From positions 103,378 to 167,377 of the forward strand of contig PLUB01000023.1 of NCBI GenBank assembly GCA_003164755.1: a stretch of DNA of 64,000 bases, in the 5' to 3' direction. A program made the position numbers and the translations under genes. This stretch comes from Methanosarcina sp. GTDB lineage: Archaea; Halobacteriota; Methanosarcinia; Methanosarcinales; Methanosarcinaceae. Below are positions 21,091 through 32,354 of this stretch, in pieces. Every line of letters starts with the position of its first letter. Within the stretch, counting starts at the first letter, position 1. Below the pieces are notes generated by a model that saw only the letters and a program-made list of their open reading frames with translations, made no database searches and was not told the DNA's origin.

Positions 21091-22556
21091 TAGTCTATAC
21101 CCCCTAAATCACTTTATCCGAAAAATATCCGGATTGATTACATCTACACATTTGGTGTCAAGTAAGAAAAATACGTTTGTGCTTTTAAATATCAGCATTT
21201 AACGAATGCATAAGCTTTAGCCCTATAAGGAAAAATACCATCTTAAAAAATTTATTTTTCCCAAGTCTATAATAAGAAACTATATATCTTTTTTATGGTC
21301 ATAATTTTTTACAAAATGGACTTTTCGATTCGATTATCTTTGCTTTATATTTTACATAGTATACACTCAATCATAAAGATAACTTATAAGTCCAGCTCGA
21401 ATAAATTAAAGTGATCCAATATTAAATTGTTTTTAAATGTTCGATAAATGTTATTTCAAGCAGAACATTTGCTTCTAATCTTTGTAGGCAAAGCCATCTA
21501 AAATCGAATCAATAAATTGCCATCAAAGCTCAAATGTAATTCTGATCACTGATGTTGAGATTGGCTCTTTAGGCAATTACACGGTCCATAATAGATTGAG
21601 TGATTTAAGAGAATTTCATAAACCTATGATTTTCACTAGTAATTACATATAATTAATAAGCATATGACGACAATGTGGGAGGTATATAAAAAACTCTACC
21701 TTCATTACTAAAGCAAAAATATTATGAACATATTTAACTTTATATTTCACTTGTTAGAAAAAAATGTTTGTGTGGTTTCCCAGAAAAATGATATATATTC
21801 ATGGAACTTCCTATAGCTATACCTTGCTGTATTAAATAAAGTAACTATAATCAACGATACTATGTGAGCCATGAGATACAGATAACAAAAAGGCTGTGTC
21901 TATACCAGAAGTGGGGTCATTTTTCTTATTCATAATAAACGACTTTGTAATCTTAAATAATTTTTTAGATCTTCTTTTGGTTTGTATAAATGATTTTGGT
22001 ACCGACGAAATTCGAATTATTATAGCTATAAAAATTTTAATATATTCTCTTAAAAGCTGCAACAAACTGGAATTTTACTTCCGAGTCTAAAGAAGCATCA
22101 ATGAGCCTTACAATTGCCACATATACTGTGAATATAACTGATGACAAAGAAAACATTGTGAGTAACAATTCAGCCTACTATAAAGCAGTTAGATCTCTGT
22201 TTTGATTCAATAGATACTTACGATTATTGATGGAAGAAAAATAAAAAAATATCAATAACAAACAGTGAAATAAAATCAGCCCACCAAAATTTGCTTATTG
22301 AATCATTGTAAAGATGGCTATTTACATCATTTTGCCCAGCTAAATAGTTACCATTGTAGAATATTTCAGGAAATAAGCTACAGGAAAAATATTCACAGGA
22401 TTGCCCCTTTTTTGAATTTAGAAAAGTATATTCCAAAAGAGGATCTTGCTGGAAAAATATCCAAAAAGTTATTCTGCAGAAATTTTTTATAATATTATCT
22501 TGCAAATAAAAATAGTCAGTATTTTTAATAGAAAGGACATTCAAATAAGTCATCAA
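21091..22556. other. Gene-poor spacer with element copy A2
   Basis: Mostly AT-rich DNA with no credible gene. It holds element copy A2 (21609-21696). A stretch at 22100-22350 resembles 54455-54660, including AATTCAGCCTACTA, a GATAGATACTT-like segment and TTTGCTTATT. A short reading near 22097 (SLTIATYTVNITDDKENIV) looks like a fragment of an extracellular beta-sandwich domain. Confidence 0.45.
21609..21696. repeat. Short TA-flanked inverted-repeat element, copy A2
   Basis: 88 bases, left end GAGAATTTCATAAACC, right end eroded to AAAAAACTC followed by TA. It aligns with the reverse complement of copy A3 over the ATAAACCTATGATT..CAC.AGTAATT segment. Confidence 0.62.
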
Positions 22557-22628
22557 TGCGACTGCCGGGATTCGAACCCGGGTTCTAAGCTTGGGAAGCT
22601 CAGGTCATAGCCACTAAACCACAGTCGC
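22557..22628 (-). tRNA. tRNA-Gly (CCC)
   Basis: A 72-base class I tRNA on the minus strand. Acceptor GCGACTG pairs with CAGTCGC, discriminator A. The loop TTCCCAA between TGAGC and GCTTA gives anticodon CCC. A GTTCGAATC T-loop sits in a CCGGG/CCCGG stem. No encoded CCA. Confidence 0.92.
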
Positions 22629-22750
22629 ATACAGATGAGAGGAACTGTGATGAATTCTTTTCATGAATCTTTTATATATTAAAGGTTTCGGTAGCAATAA
22701 AGTGATAGCTAACGAGGCTTTTTATTAGCCCAAGGAAAATAGATTTCATT

Positions 22751-22839
22751 GAGAATTTCTATAAACCCCCATATTTATTAGTATGCTTATAAATGATATA
22801 TAAATTACTTGTGAGAATCATAGGTTTATCGAAACCCTC
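22751..22839. repeat. Short inverted-repeat element, copy A3
   Basis: 89 bases. Left end GAGAATTTCTATAAACCCCCATA, right end CATAGGTTTATCGAAACCCTC. This is one of the best preserved inverted repeats of the family. Confidence 0.7.
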
Positions 22840-22978
22840 CTAAGTTTTCATTGTAACGAATTTTATGTTTTCATATATTGAAGCAGAGATGCTTAGCCTC
22901 ACTTAAATGTCAAACAAAACGACTAGGATATAATAAAAGATTTATTGTGAAATATAGCCGTCATCCACTTTTTGCAGG

Positions 22979-23100
22979 TATGCACAAAATACCATATATT
23001 TTCTCAATATGAAAATAGCTTAAAAATTAATCTAACTTTCTATGAATGATAGTGATCAATAGCAAACAAATTATTAAACCCATATACATTTGCAAAATGT
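22979..23100. repeat. Second-family short element, copy B2
   Basis: About 120 bases. TATGCACAAAATACCATATATTTTC at one end and CATATACATT at the other. The interior AGCTTAAAAATTAATCTAACTTTC is shared with copies B1 (49537-49650) and B3 (51120-51223, inverted). Confidence 0.6.
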
Positions 23101-23476
23101 TGAATAACAGTTAAAAAATATTTGACAATTACCAAGATGAATCCGTAGCCACATATATGTATCTCTCTACAAAACTTAAATGCAAAGTTGTACCACGGAC
23201 AGAAAGAAAGACATTGAAAAAAGAAAAAAACAACCGTTTTTTGTTCCCTTCTAGTTTTCCGTGATTACAAAATTTTGAGTAGATTAAGCATAAATAATTG
23301 CATTTAAAACTGTCAATTTTTTAAAAAATGGAATTTATCCATGAGTCTACTAAACAACAATTAAATTAGGAGGACGAAAAAAGATACTCTTTTTCCCTAA
23401 GCTACAACTTTAAATCACATCCCTCCCTTTTTATCCCATAATATAACTCTTGTAAATTTCACTAGGTGACTTTGTT

Positions 23477-26344
23477 ATGAAACATAGGATTTACAAGTAT
23501 TATCCCGAAGACTTCGGAGAGCTTACATTTGAAGTTTTGCACATGGACCTTGCGTTTGATGTTTATGATGATAGAACTAATGTGAAATCCATGCTAAGGG
23601 TAAAGACCAGAGATGAGCCGATAGAGAAACTTGAATTAAACTGCAAGAACCTTGAGATTCGGGCTGTGAGCTGCATACAGTACGAGGTCTTTTACAAATA
23701 TAGGGAACAGGATGCGATTCTTGAAATTAATTTCATGGATATGATCCCCCCACATACTGAGATAACGATCATTACGGATACGGTATGTAGACCAACCAAA
23801 AATATCCTTGAGGGGCTGTATTATGACGAGACCCCCACAGAAGCTCCTCCGCAGCAAATCACACAGTGCCAGCAGTGGGGATTCCAGAGGATTGTGCCCT
23901 GCATTGATGACATGAGAGCAAAGTGCACTTATAAAACTACCATAATTGCAGACTCAAGGTACACAAACCTTATTACAAACGGAAATATACTGGTCAAGCG
24001 GCACACCTTAAGGCCTGTAAGGGACAAAATAGTCTATGAGAACTCGATAACTCCAATGGCTACGTATCTCTTTTTCTTAGGGGTGGGGACCTATTCGACC
24101 TTTACCAAGAAGTTTGAGTACCCTGATGGTGGAACCTTCATGCTTGAGCTGCTCGTGCCACCAGATTCAAACGAAGAAGCTGCAGAAAGAGCTCTCAGCA
24201 TTCTGCATGATGCAATCATGTGGGTGTACATCTTCACAGGGCCTGAGCAGTTCAACGAAGAAAAATTGCCAATCAGAAAGAAACTCTGGGAACTTGTCCA
24301 CAAACAAGAAAAAATAAAACTTGAGGCAAAATCAGAATCCACGCTGGAAGAATCCGCAAAGGTCAGAAATGAGCTTAAAGAAATTGTCAAAACCATAAGT
24401 CACGGGTACAAATACACAGGTACCGTATACAGGGAAATAGGGATGCAGAATTCGGACTTTGGGGGTATGGAAAATGTTGGAAACACCACAATTAGCACAA
24501 ATCGCATTATGCCTTTTCCTCAGACAACTGACGCAGCTTTTGAGTATATGATCCGGGTCAAGGTACATGAATATTACCATAACCAGAACGGATCCGAAGT
24601 CACAGGAAAAAGCCCATTTGAGATTTGGTTGAATGAAGCCGTGACTGTACATGTGGAAGAGCAGTACCATGCCTTACTCTTCGGCGACGACTACCAGAGA
24701 CTGGGCAGGGTGTTAGAACTGCTCGCGCCTGCATCTGGTACTCTAGCCCTGGACTCTGGAGCTGCATCCATGCCAATTATTCCTGATGGCTTTAACGATC
24801 CTAATGATCTGATCACTGCAGTTACCTACATAAAAGCCCCAGAATACGTGCGCATGATCGAGACACTGATAGGAAAAAATACATTTGTTCGAGGACTGGA
24901 TCTTTACTTCAGGAAATTTAGGCACTCCAATGCAGGTACGCAGGATTGGATAGAAGCAATGGAAAAAGAAAGCGGACAACCCTTAAAAAGAATGTCTGAG
25001 ACCTGGTTAAAACAGATAAAATTTCCTACAGTAGAGGTTTCAACTAAATACGAAAAGGCTTCTCGAACGCTTACTATCCTCCTGAAACAGAAGGTTCCTG
25101 AGGGCGCAAAGCCATGGGAGTTCCCGTTCAGAGCAGCACTTGTGGATGAAAACGGAAATGACCTTGTAGAAGTTCTGGAAAGGGTCAGTGGAGAAACTGC
25201 GAAAATAAATGTTGAAAACGTGGATATTCCAGCCTTTCTCTCCCTAAATAGAGGCTATTCTTTTTACGGGAAACTTGTCTACAGAGCCAGTCAAGATGAG
25301 CTTTTGCTGCAGGCAAAAAAAGACAGAGATACAATAGGCAGATTTACAGCTTTCTATACACTGGTGGACAGAGAAAAAATGAGGCTCCTAACAAGTTCTG
25401 AATCAGAGCCTTCAGAAGACTTTATTGAGCTCTACTACAAGCTCTTGAATGATCGACAGCTTCTCGAAAAGGCAGGAGGCCAATTTTTGACCATATTTGA
25501 ATCCGTGGAAGACGAGGAGTTTGCCCACCATTATCAGGCACTTTATGATGTAAAGCAGAAGCTTTTAAAGGCAGTTGCCTGGAAATACAAAAATTCAGTT
25601 GTTTCAGCCTACCGTTTTTTTGAAAATACCTCAGTTATGAGAGATTTTACGCTGGAAGAGACAGCAAGAGCAATCAAAAACAGACAGGCAAAAAATATCT
25701 GCCTAGGCGTTTTTGCAACCCTTGACACGCCTGACATCCATTCCCTCATAAAACAGCAGTTTGAGACTGCAACCTGCGCAACTGATAGACTTAGTGCATT
25801 TGCTGCATACCTTAACAGCTCAGCATCTGACAAAATTGAAGTCCTGAGAGCTTTTGAAGCAGAATCAAAGCAGAACCTAGTTGCCTGGGAAGCCTTCCTT
25901 GCAGTTATAGGAAACAACAGTAGTGCTGATGCTGTCAAACTGATCAAAGAAATCGGACGGTCAAAAGCCTTTAGGATTGAGCAAACAAATGATCAGCGAG
26001 CCCTTTACGGAAGCTTTGCTCGCAACCGCAAGAAATCTCTCCAAACAGAAGAAGGCAGAGATCTCTTTGCAGAGAGCCTGCGAAAACTGGCCCCAGTAAA
26101 TGAGTATAGTACGGTCAATATGCTCAACGCTTTTGCAAATATAGACCAAATGGAGGTAAAGTATCATATCCCACTGATAAAAATCCTAGCAAATCTCCTT
26201 GAAGAACTGGACTACCAGAAGTATCCTAGCGTTCATAACAGGATTAGAAAACTCCTTCTCGGAGCCCCAAAAGCTGTCAAATCGTATAGGATAGTTCACG
26301 GAGAAATTCAGGCTCTGCAGCCGGAAAGTGCTGAGAATAAGTAA
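23477..26344 (+). CDS. M1 family zinc aminopeptidase
   Basis: 955 residues, full length for the aminopeptidase N group. It removes N-terminal residues from peptides in the cytosol. The exopeptidase motif GGMENVGN (FGGMEN) precedes the zinc site HEYYH at residues 364-368, with the third ligand Glu387 in NEAVTVHVEEQYH, the HEXXH-X18-E arrangement. The C-terminal third is alpha-helical, as in ERAP/PepN-type enzymes. No signal peptide. The ATG has GGTGAC seven bases upstream. The gene is uninterrupted and stands alone between spacers. Confidence 0.93.
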   Translation: MKHRIYKYYPEDFGELTFEVLHMDLAFDVYDDRTNVKSMLRVKTRDEPIEKLELNCKNLEIRAVSCIQYEVFYKYREQDAILEINFMDMIPPHTEITIITDTVCRPTKNILEGLYYDETPTEAPPQQITQCQQWGFQRIVPCIDDMRAKCTYKTTIIADSRYTNLITNGNILVKRHTLRPVRDKIVYENSITPMATYLFFLGVGTYSTFTKKFEYPDGGTFMLELLVPPDSNEEAAERALSILHDAIMWVYIFTGPEQFNEEKLPIRKKLWELVHKQEKIKLEAKSESTLEESAKVRNELKEIVKTISHGYKYTGTVYREIGMQNSDFGGMENVGNTTISTNRIMPFPQTTDAAFEYMIRVKVHEYYHNQNGSEVTGKSPFEIWLNEAVTVHVEEQYHALLFGDDYQRLGRVLELLAPASGTLALDSGAASMPIIPDGFNDPNDLITAVTYIKAPEYVRMIETLIGKNTFVRGLDLYFRKFRHSNAGTQDWIEAMEKESGQPLKRMSETWLKQIKFPTVEVSTKYEKASRTLTILLKQKVPEGAKPWEFPFRAALVDENGNDLVEVLERVSGETAKINVENVDIPAFLSLNRGYSFYGKLVYRASQDELLLQAKKDRDTIGRFTAFYTLVDREKMRLLTSSESEPSEDFIELYYKLLNDRQLLEKAGGQFLTIFESVEDEEFAHHYQALYDVKQKLLKAVAWKYKNSVVSAYRFFENTSVMRDFTLEETARAIKNRQAKNICLGVFATLDTPDIHSLIKQQFETATCATDRLSAFAAYLNSSASDKIEVLRAFEAESKQNLVAWEAFLAVIGNNSSADAVKLIKEIGRSKAFRIEQTNDQRALYGSFARNRKKSLQTEEGRDLFAESLRKLAPVNEYSTVNMLNAFANIDQMEVKYHIPLIKILANLLEELDYQKYPSVHNRIRKLLLGAPKAVKSYRIVHGEIQALQPESAENK

Positions 26345-26418
26345 GCTTGCAAATATACTTTTTTCTGTTCCAGAAAATAAAATACAGGAGAGGGGTTTTG
26401 ATCAAAATTTTTAATTTC

Positions 26419-27342
26419 GAGAATTTCGATAAACTCCCATGAATTTGAGTATTGAAGATTTGAAATTTCTTAACATTAATTTGTACTTATCAAAATTTTT
26501 ACGTAGTTTGCTCTTAAAAAAGGATACAAACATCTCCAGACAGTTAGAGACAAAGTTGCTGAAATTGATTCCTTAATTGACTGGAAATCTTTTCGTATCA
26601 TTTTTGAGTCTTTATATTTAACAAAACAGTTCCATGGGGCAGACCTGAAGCTTAAGTAATTGTTATGTTTAAAATTTTGGTTCTACAGCAAGGGTATTGT
26701 ATTTACGACTTTGAACTTGAGAAACAATGCATTAATCGAATTTCTTTCAGAAAATTTCTTGATTTCCTTGAATATATGCCAGATTGCACCCCAGTCTGGT
26801 CATTCGGAAAGAGAATTATTGATAACTGCAGAGAAGAACAAATGTGGTGACAGTTGCAAAGCCAACTTGTTTGCCTTTGGTTTGAAAATAAGACAAGGAA
26901 TGATTCAGAGAGCTACTTTTATTCATTCAAATCATGGCATGCAAAAGCGGATAAATCTCTAGAAAATAAAGCAAAAAAAGGAGGGAGGGAGATAGGACAT
27001 GGACAAAAAGTGGATGGGGAAGTCATACTTTGCATATAAATTTCATAGCATAATAGCCAAGGATTATGAGCTGATCAGAAAATCCAAAACAATAATTGCA
27101 TAACTTCATGATTCGTATGTAGATTTATCTGAAAAAATGAATTTGTTTACAGGGCCAGAGGATACTTTGGAGCAAAATCAAAATGTAATTAAAAAGAGTA
27201 TATTAGGGATAGCGGAATCTATTTTTAAAATAAAAGAATAATGAACCAGAAAAGAAAAAGTCAGGTCAAATATATAGAAATTAGCAAGAAAGATTTGAAC
27301 CGGGGGCCATGAAGAAAACAATTCGAGTAACTCGAAATCTTC
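26419..27342 (+). mobile_element. IS5-like element, degenerate, copy 2
   Basis: About 924 bases. Left end GAGAATTTCGATAAACTCC, right end GAGTAACTCGAAATCTTC followed by TA. The + strand carries a broken transposase: FKILVLQQGYCIYDFELEKQ at 26665, ISFRKFLDFLEYMPD, then frames changing through a HAKADKSLENKAKKG segment near 26935. It is shorter than copies 1 and 3, so an internal stretch has been lost. Confidence 0.72.
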
Positions 27343-27683
27343 TAAAAATAGTGAATGTTTAAGGCATTCAATTTTAAATTCTTATGATTTCAAACATGCA
27401 TACGATTTAAACTGGAAATCATATAAAAAAGATAACCCACTTTCCTTTAAGATACGATTCCCTTAGACAACAAGAATCTGAAGATAAATATTTTTGTTCT
27501 TCCTGTTACATCTTGCAGTAGTAAGTAAAAAATGGAATCATGAAAATATGCTTTTTCGATAGTTAAAGCTATTTTTGAGTAAGTTTTTGTATCAAAAACT
27601 TGGTTTTTGAGTGGGAACTCTCCAATTTTTAGAAATTTGTGAGAAATGAGATAAAATTTGCAGTATAAACCATTGTTTCCAGG
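27343..27683. other. Gene-free spacer
   Basis: 340 bases downstream of the prephenate dehydratase gene. Nothing recognisable. Confidence 0.4.
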
Positions 27684-28625
27684 CTAAGAATTGGGTCTCT
27701 TAAAAACATGATAAGAACCCAGTACTTTTAAAGTATCAACTTTAGCTTTTGTTTCTTCTAAGGCATCTTTTATAACCGCATTGCTGGTATACCCTTCAAA
27801 ATCGATATAGAAGTAGTAATCTCCGAGACCCTTTCTCGAAGGTCTTGACTCGATCTTTGTCAGATTAATTTTTCTTTTTGCAAAAGCCCCAAGGATATCA
27901 TATAAAGCCCCAGGTCTATTTTTTTCAAGATATACAATCAGGGAAGTTTTGCAAGCTGAAAGGCGAAACTTCTCAGGTTCTATTACAAGTTCATACTGAA
28001 ACTCAGCCCCTGATTCCAATCCTAACTGTAATTTCCTTTTGGTATTTGAGGCACATGGAACCAGCTCAAATGAATCGGCTTTCCCGGCTTTCAAAACAAT
28101 GAAACGAGTGTAGTTTTCTTTCTGATCTTGAATGTTTGAAAGAAGAATTTTCAGCCCGTAACACTCTGCAGCCTCTGGTGACGCTATTGCTGCCATTTCT
28201 TCGAACTCTCCTGCAAGTCTGGCTGCATGGGAAGTACTGCCTGTGCTTCGAAGTTCGGCCTTAGGAATGTATTTTTTTAGGAAGTTTCTACACTGAGCAA
28301 GCGCCTGTGGATGTGAAAGGATGATCCTGACATTCTCAAGTCTACCTTTAGAGAGCAAACAGTGTTCTATTTTAACAACAATTTCTCCAACTGTTACAGC
28401 TTCGCTTTCGAGAAAAAGGTCAAGAGTGATACCTACTGATCCTTCAATAGAATTCTCTATCGGTACTATTGAAATATCGGATTTTCTTTGAACTGCCGCC
28501 AAAAATGCATCCTCTATGTCTGCAAAATATTGAATTTCTGCGTCACTTAAGCCACATTTTAGAATCCATAACTTTGCAGCTTTTTCTGAGTAGGAACCTT
28601 CAGGCCCCATTACGCCTATGATCAT
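27684..28625 (-). CDS. pheA: Prephenate dehydratase
   Basis: 313 residues. It converts prephenate to phenylpyruvate in phenylalanine synthesis. The catalytic part starts GVMGPEGSYSEKAA and contains the SIVPIENSIEGSVG block (about residues 57-70) and the later ENYTRFIVL motif, whose Thr-Arg-Phe is typical of the active site. A C-terminal ACT domain (KTSLIVYLEKNRPGALYDIL, then ESRPSRKGLGDYYFYIDFEG) gives feedback inhibition by phenylalanine in relatives. No chorismate mutase domain is fused. Intact and stand-alone. Confidence 0.95.
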   Translation of the reverse strand: MIIGVMGPEGSYSEKAAKLWILKCGLSDAEIQYFADIEDAFLAAVQRKSDISIVPIENSIEGSVGITLDLFLESEAVTVGEIVVKIEHCLLSKGRLENVRIILSHPQALAQCRNFLKKYIPKAELRSTGSTSHAARLAGEFEEMAAIASPEAAECYGLKILLSNIQDQKENYTRFIVLKAGKADSFELVPCASNTKRKLQLGLESGAEFQYELVIEPEKFRLSACKTSLIVYLEKNRPGALYDILGAFAKRKINLTKIESRPSRKGLGDYYFYIDFEGYTSNAVIKDALEETKAKVDTLKVLGSYHVFKRPNS

Positions 28626-29062
28626 CTAAGAAATTAATTGGGGGGGATAGTAATAGTATTTTTTGATGATCCAAAAGTATGGTGCTTCAATTACCTTCGG
28701 ATTGATGAGTATCTACATCTGCAAGATGCAATTGTTCTAAAAATGGTAATATTTTTATATATTTTAACTTAATAAAATGTTTGTAGGTATAAATAGTACA
28801 TAATCATTTATTAAGTTATTAGGGGATCAACTCGATTATTTTTTCGTCAGATCCAGAAAATTACAACTATTTCATACAATTTCCGTTACTTTTTGCGGGC
28901 CACAGAAGGAAGCAAATAGTTATTATTTTATGGGAGAAACATTAGTTAATTTTCAAGTTATGGCAAACTATAGATGTAAACAATATAGGTATTTATTGTA
29001 GTTTTCTATAGAACTATCATTCAAATAGCTTTTACCTTAAATAAGCCTCAAAGCATTGTAAA
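28626..29062. other. Gene-free spacer
   Basis: About 440 bases between divergent genes (pheA to the left, MarR remnant to the right). It must hold both promoters, but none stands out clearly. Confidence 0.4.
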
Positions 29063-29548
29063 GTGGGAGAAATAAAACACGAAGATCCAAGAGAGACACT
29101 CGATCCAATAGTACACATCTATCGAAGCCACGTAGCATATATAGTAAAGGAACTTGAAGCTTATCACATTGGAAATGGACAATTTGATTTTTTAACGGTT
29201 CTGTATCATAAGGATGGCATATCTCAAGAAACCCTTGCAAAGATCTTGAGGGTAAGCAAAGCAACGAGCACCAGAGCCAATCCAGCACCTGGGAAAAGAA
29301 GGTTATAATGTTTACTCAGGCAAAGAGATAAAAGTGACCTTCGGGCTTATAGGGTTTATCTTACTGAAAAAGGGAAGGAAATAAGAGAAATTATTCTTGA
29401 AAAATTGATTGCTTTTCTTGACGCACTCCTTTCGGACTTTACACCTGAAGAAAAAGAAACTTTCAGGAAACTAACCAAGAAAGCTGCATTTAATCTATTT
29501 GAGCCTGAATTCAAATATCTATCCAATAGACATGATGATCTGATGTAA
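29063..29548 (+). pseudogene. MarR family regulator, frameshifted
   Basis: A winged-helix transcription regulator. The intact 5' part reads EAYHIGNGQFDFLTVLYHKD then GISQETLAKILRVSKATST, the recognition helix. A frame change near 29280 gives IQHLGKEGYNVY, and a second near 29318 gives RQRDKSDLRAYRVYLTEKGK to a TAA at 29546-29548. The stop overlaps the start of the MATE remnant, so the two formed an operon. Such pairs typically have the regulator control the pump. Confidence 0.8.
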
Positions 29549-30987
29549 AAACGGGAAGGAAGCACAAAGTATAGAAGATGTTGATGAAACAAGTGAATTT
29601 TTGGGAAAAGAAAACATGCGGGAGCTTCGGATCATGCTTTCAACTCCTGTAATTATTGGAATGGTGGTACAAGCTCTCTATAATATTGTGGATACTTTTT
29701 TTGTAGCAAGAGCCTATGGAGCAGAGAGTGTAGCGGCTATAGGCGGCCTTTCTATAGCCTTCCCAGTTCAGATGGTGATTATTGGCTTTAGGAATTTTTC
29801 TTGGGACCGGAGGTGCTTCCATCATCTCGCATGCCCTTGGAACAAAGGAGATCAAGAAAGCAGAAAAGGTTATTGGAAATGTTTTTACCCTGAATCTGAT
29901 CTTCAGCATATTTATTGGCGTTTTATGTCTCCTTTACCTTGATCCAATTCTTCAGCTGTTTGGAGCAACTCCTGGAGTCCTGCCATATGCCCGGCAGTAT
30001 CTTCAAATTATAATTGCAGGAGGAATTGTCTTTGTCTTTGGGATCTCGGTTCAGAACATTGTTAGAGCCCAAGGGAATACTCGCCTTGCCATGAACGCAA
30101 TGCTGATAGGAGTTGGTCTTAACATCATCCTTGCCCCGATTTTTATTTTCGGTTTTGAAATGGGGGTGCAGGGAGCTGCAATTGCAACTGTGCTTTCCCA
30201 GGGGATAGCTTCAACCTGGCTTCTGCAATATTACATCAAAGGAAAAGGAGCTATGAAATTCAAATTCGAAAATTTGAAACCGAATATGCAAATTATTCAA
30301 GAAATTGGGGCTATAGGTATTGGATCTTTTGTGATGGAAAGCGCAAGCAATGTGATGATTATTTTTGTGTATCGTGAACTTGCAAGGTATGGGGGAGATA
30401 TAGCAATTGCAGTTTTTGGTATAGTAATGAAGATTAATTGCTTTATCTTCCTGCCTCTTATTGGAATGCCTTTTGGCTTGCAGCCGCTTATAGGATATAA
30501 TTATGGAGCAAAAAAATTTAGACGGATAACCGATGCCGTAAAATTATCACTTGCAGCGACAACAGTCTTTGGTATTTTTGGTTTGCTTGTAATGACGCTC
30601 TTCAAAGAACAACTTCTCGGAATTTTCAATGCCGACCCAAAATATTTGGAAATGGGAAAAACTGCTTTAACCATCATGGTTCTGGGGACACTTTTGATAG
30701 GAATAAATGTGGTCACAACAACCTTATTCCAGGCTCTAGGACAAGCAAAGCCTGCTTTCTGTCTTTCCATGAGCTGACAGCTTCTTTTCCTCATTCCGCT
30801 TGTCCTCGTCCTCCCCCAGTTGTACGGTCTTGTCGGAGTTTGGGCAGCTTTTCCGATCTCTGACTTTCTGGCATTTATGCTTTCAGGATTGATGCTTTCC
30901 AGGATATATCGGATCTTCAAAAAAAGTGAAGCGGCTTCAAAAGTTGGCACTGGATCAGAAATTGCAGATAAGGTGTATTATATTTAA
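29539..30987 (+). pseudogene. MATE family efflux pump, frameshifted
   Basis: A multidrug and toxin extrusion transporter with 12 membrane segments in the full form. Reading from KNGKEAQSIEDVDETSEF then LSTPVIIGMVVQALYNIVDT, a frame change near 29782 leads to ALGIFLGTGGASIISHALGT and a long clean stretch to 30774. TGA at 30775-30777 replaces a probable Arg codon (SMS-stop-QLLFLIPLVLVLP), and the frame then runs on to 30987. There is also an extra base at the presumed start ATG. At least three lesions, so the pump is dead together with its regulator. Confidence 0.85.
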
Positions 30988-31757
30988 TTTTTCATAGACC
31001 AGATTAACAAAATTGTTTATGAGACTGTGAAAACTATGAACTAGATAAAAACCAAACTCAAGCTATCTCAAAAATGGTCAGTTATATCTGACTAACTTTT
31101 TATAGATTTTTTATAACCCTTATTGAAATTATAGATACATTTAAAAACAAGGCTGAATTTCTCAAAATTTATAAATTCACTCGGAAATACGATGGATTTC
31201 TGCGATGAATTAGAGAATGATTTAATAGAAAATGATTCAGAAAATCATTTAAAAAACATATTTGGAAAGAGTAGTATATGCTCTTGATAATAATTTCAAA
31301 ACTAAATCTGAGTTCAGTCGTGGTCAATCTGAAACAGGTGATATGTAAATTTTGAAACCGAATATAGTTAAATATATTGAAGTTGTGAAAATTCCATAAA
31401 ATCGATGCTATAGAATTGACTATATTAAATATCACGATTATAAGATAGAGTATTCACACCTGAAGCGAGGAGCATCCTACATAATAATCGTGAAAAGTAT
31501 ATAACATTTAGTATGGAACTTATCTACTAAAAAACAGATTCGGCTTGAAATAAACGTCTTTGTGTATAATCAATTAAATAGATATATATGCATTTTACTA
31601 TACTATTAAGTTTGTTAGTAGGAGTACTAGCGAATAAAATAGTAATAGAGAGTTTACGTTGAGAATATAGATAGGTTTTAAAGTATAATTTGTGCATCAG
31701 TAAACATAATAAATTCTATTTTTGTGGCAAAAAAATGAGTATAGAGTCAATCATATT
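30988..31757. other. Gene-free spacer
   Basis: About 770 bases, AT-rich. Short readings on the minus strand (31169-31435) are not convincing. Nothing recognised. Confidence 0.4.
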
Positions 31758-32350
31758 TTACAGAACTTTGGATATACTGCCCAGACGACCCATTAATTTG
31801 TAATCCTTGAACATAAATTTGCTCCCAATAATTATTTTGATAGAATCATCATAAATCTGTTTTACATCTTTAGTCAATAGTCCTTGTAGAATATGATCAT
31901 CGCGTCGGTCTCTCATAATTTGTTCAATCTCGTCCTTATTGCAGCCACCACTGAACAACATTTCCACAAAAAAACTATCAGAAAGAGCTAGAAAAGTCGC
32001 AATAGATTTCTTTAAATCATTTTGAGACCTATTCAAATCTTCTATAGCTCGTTGTTTTTCCTTAAGTTTACTATCCGCCCATGTTTCCTAATTTTTATAA
32101 CTGCTCTTTGTTATGTAGTAAAACGATATTTGTGGTAAAGTTAAACCGACGAGCCAATTAAAAACAAGCATTGAACTTGCCCATTCTAGATACTAACTGG
32201 TTGCTGTTAGAACAAATGCCGTAAATATATACGCAACACATATAATTTTAAGTTATATTTGTCTTTTAATAGTTCTTTGTTCTCTAAAAAATTATAAAAT
32301 AGCTTCATATATAGACCACTAAAAGCTAAAATACCTATTATCCAATTCAT
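31758..32350 (-). pseudogene. Membrane-anchored coiled-coil protein, broken
   Basis: Begins MNWIIGILAFSGLYMKLFYN with GGTGAT upstream, then a frame change near 32225 leads to a second hydrophobic stretch (LVFNWLVGLTLPQISFYYI) and a TAA near 32092. The frame then continues as ETWADSKLKEKQRAIEDLNR, a coiled-coil, and an alpha-helical C-terminal part (92 residues, SFFVEMLFSGGCNKDEIEQI). The family is unknown. The start lies four bases after the stop of the upstream gene, so the two form an operon. Confidence 0.55.
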
Positions 32351-32354
32351 TAAA

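Larger units (their letters stand above)
22629..23476. other. Spacer upstream of the aminopeptidase, with two short elements
   Basis: No coding region. It contains element copy A3 (22751-22839) and copy B2 of the second family (about 22979-23100). The aminopeptidase promoter should lie near 23430-23455 (CATAATATAACTC). Confidence 0.5.

Noticed and set aside
22224..22556. 110-codon minus-strand reading next to tRNA-Gly
   Set aside because: Amino acid composition (Phe, Tyr, Asn, Ile rich) is that of translated AT-rich spacer and no domain is visible.
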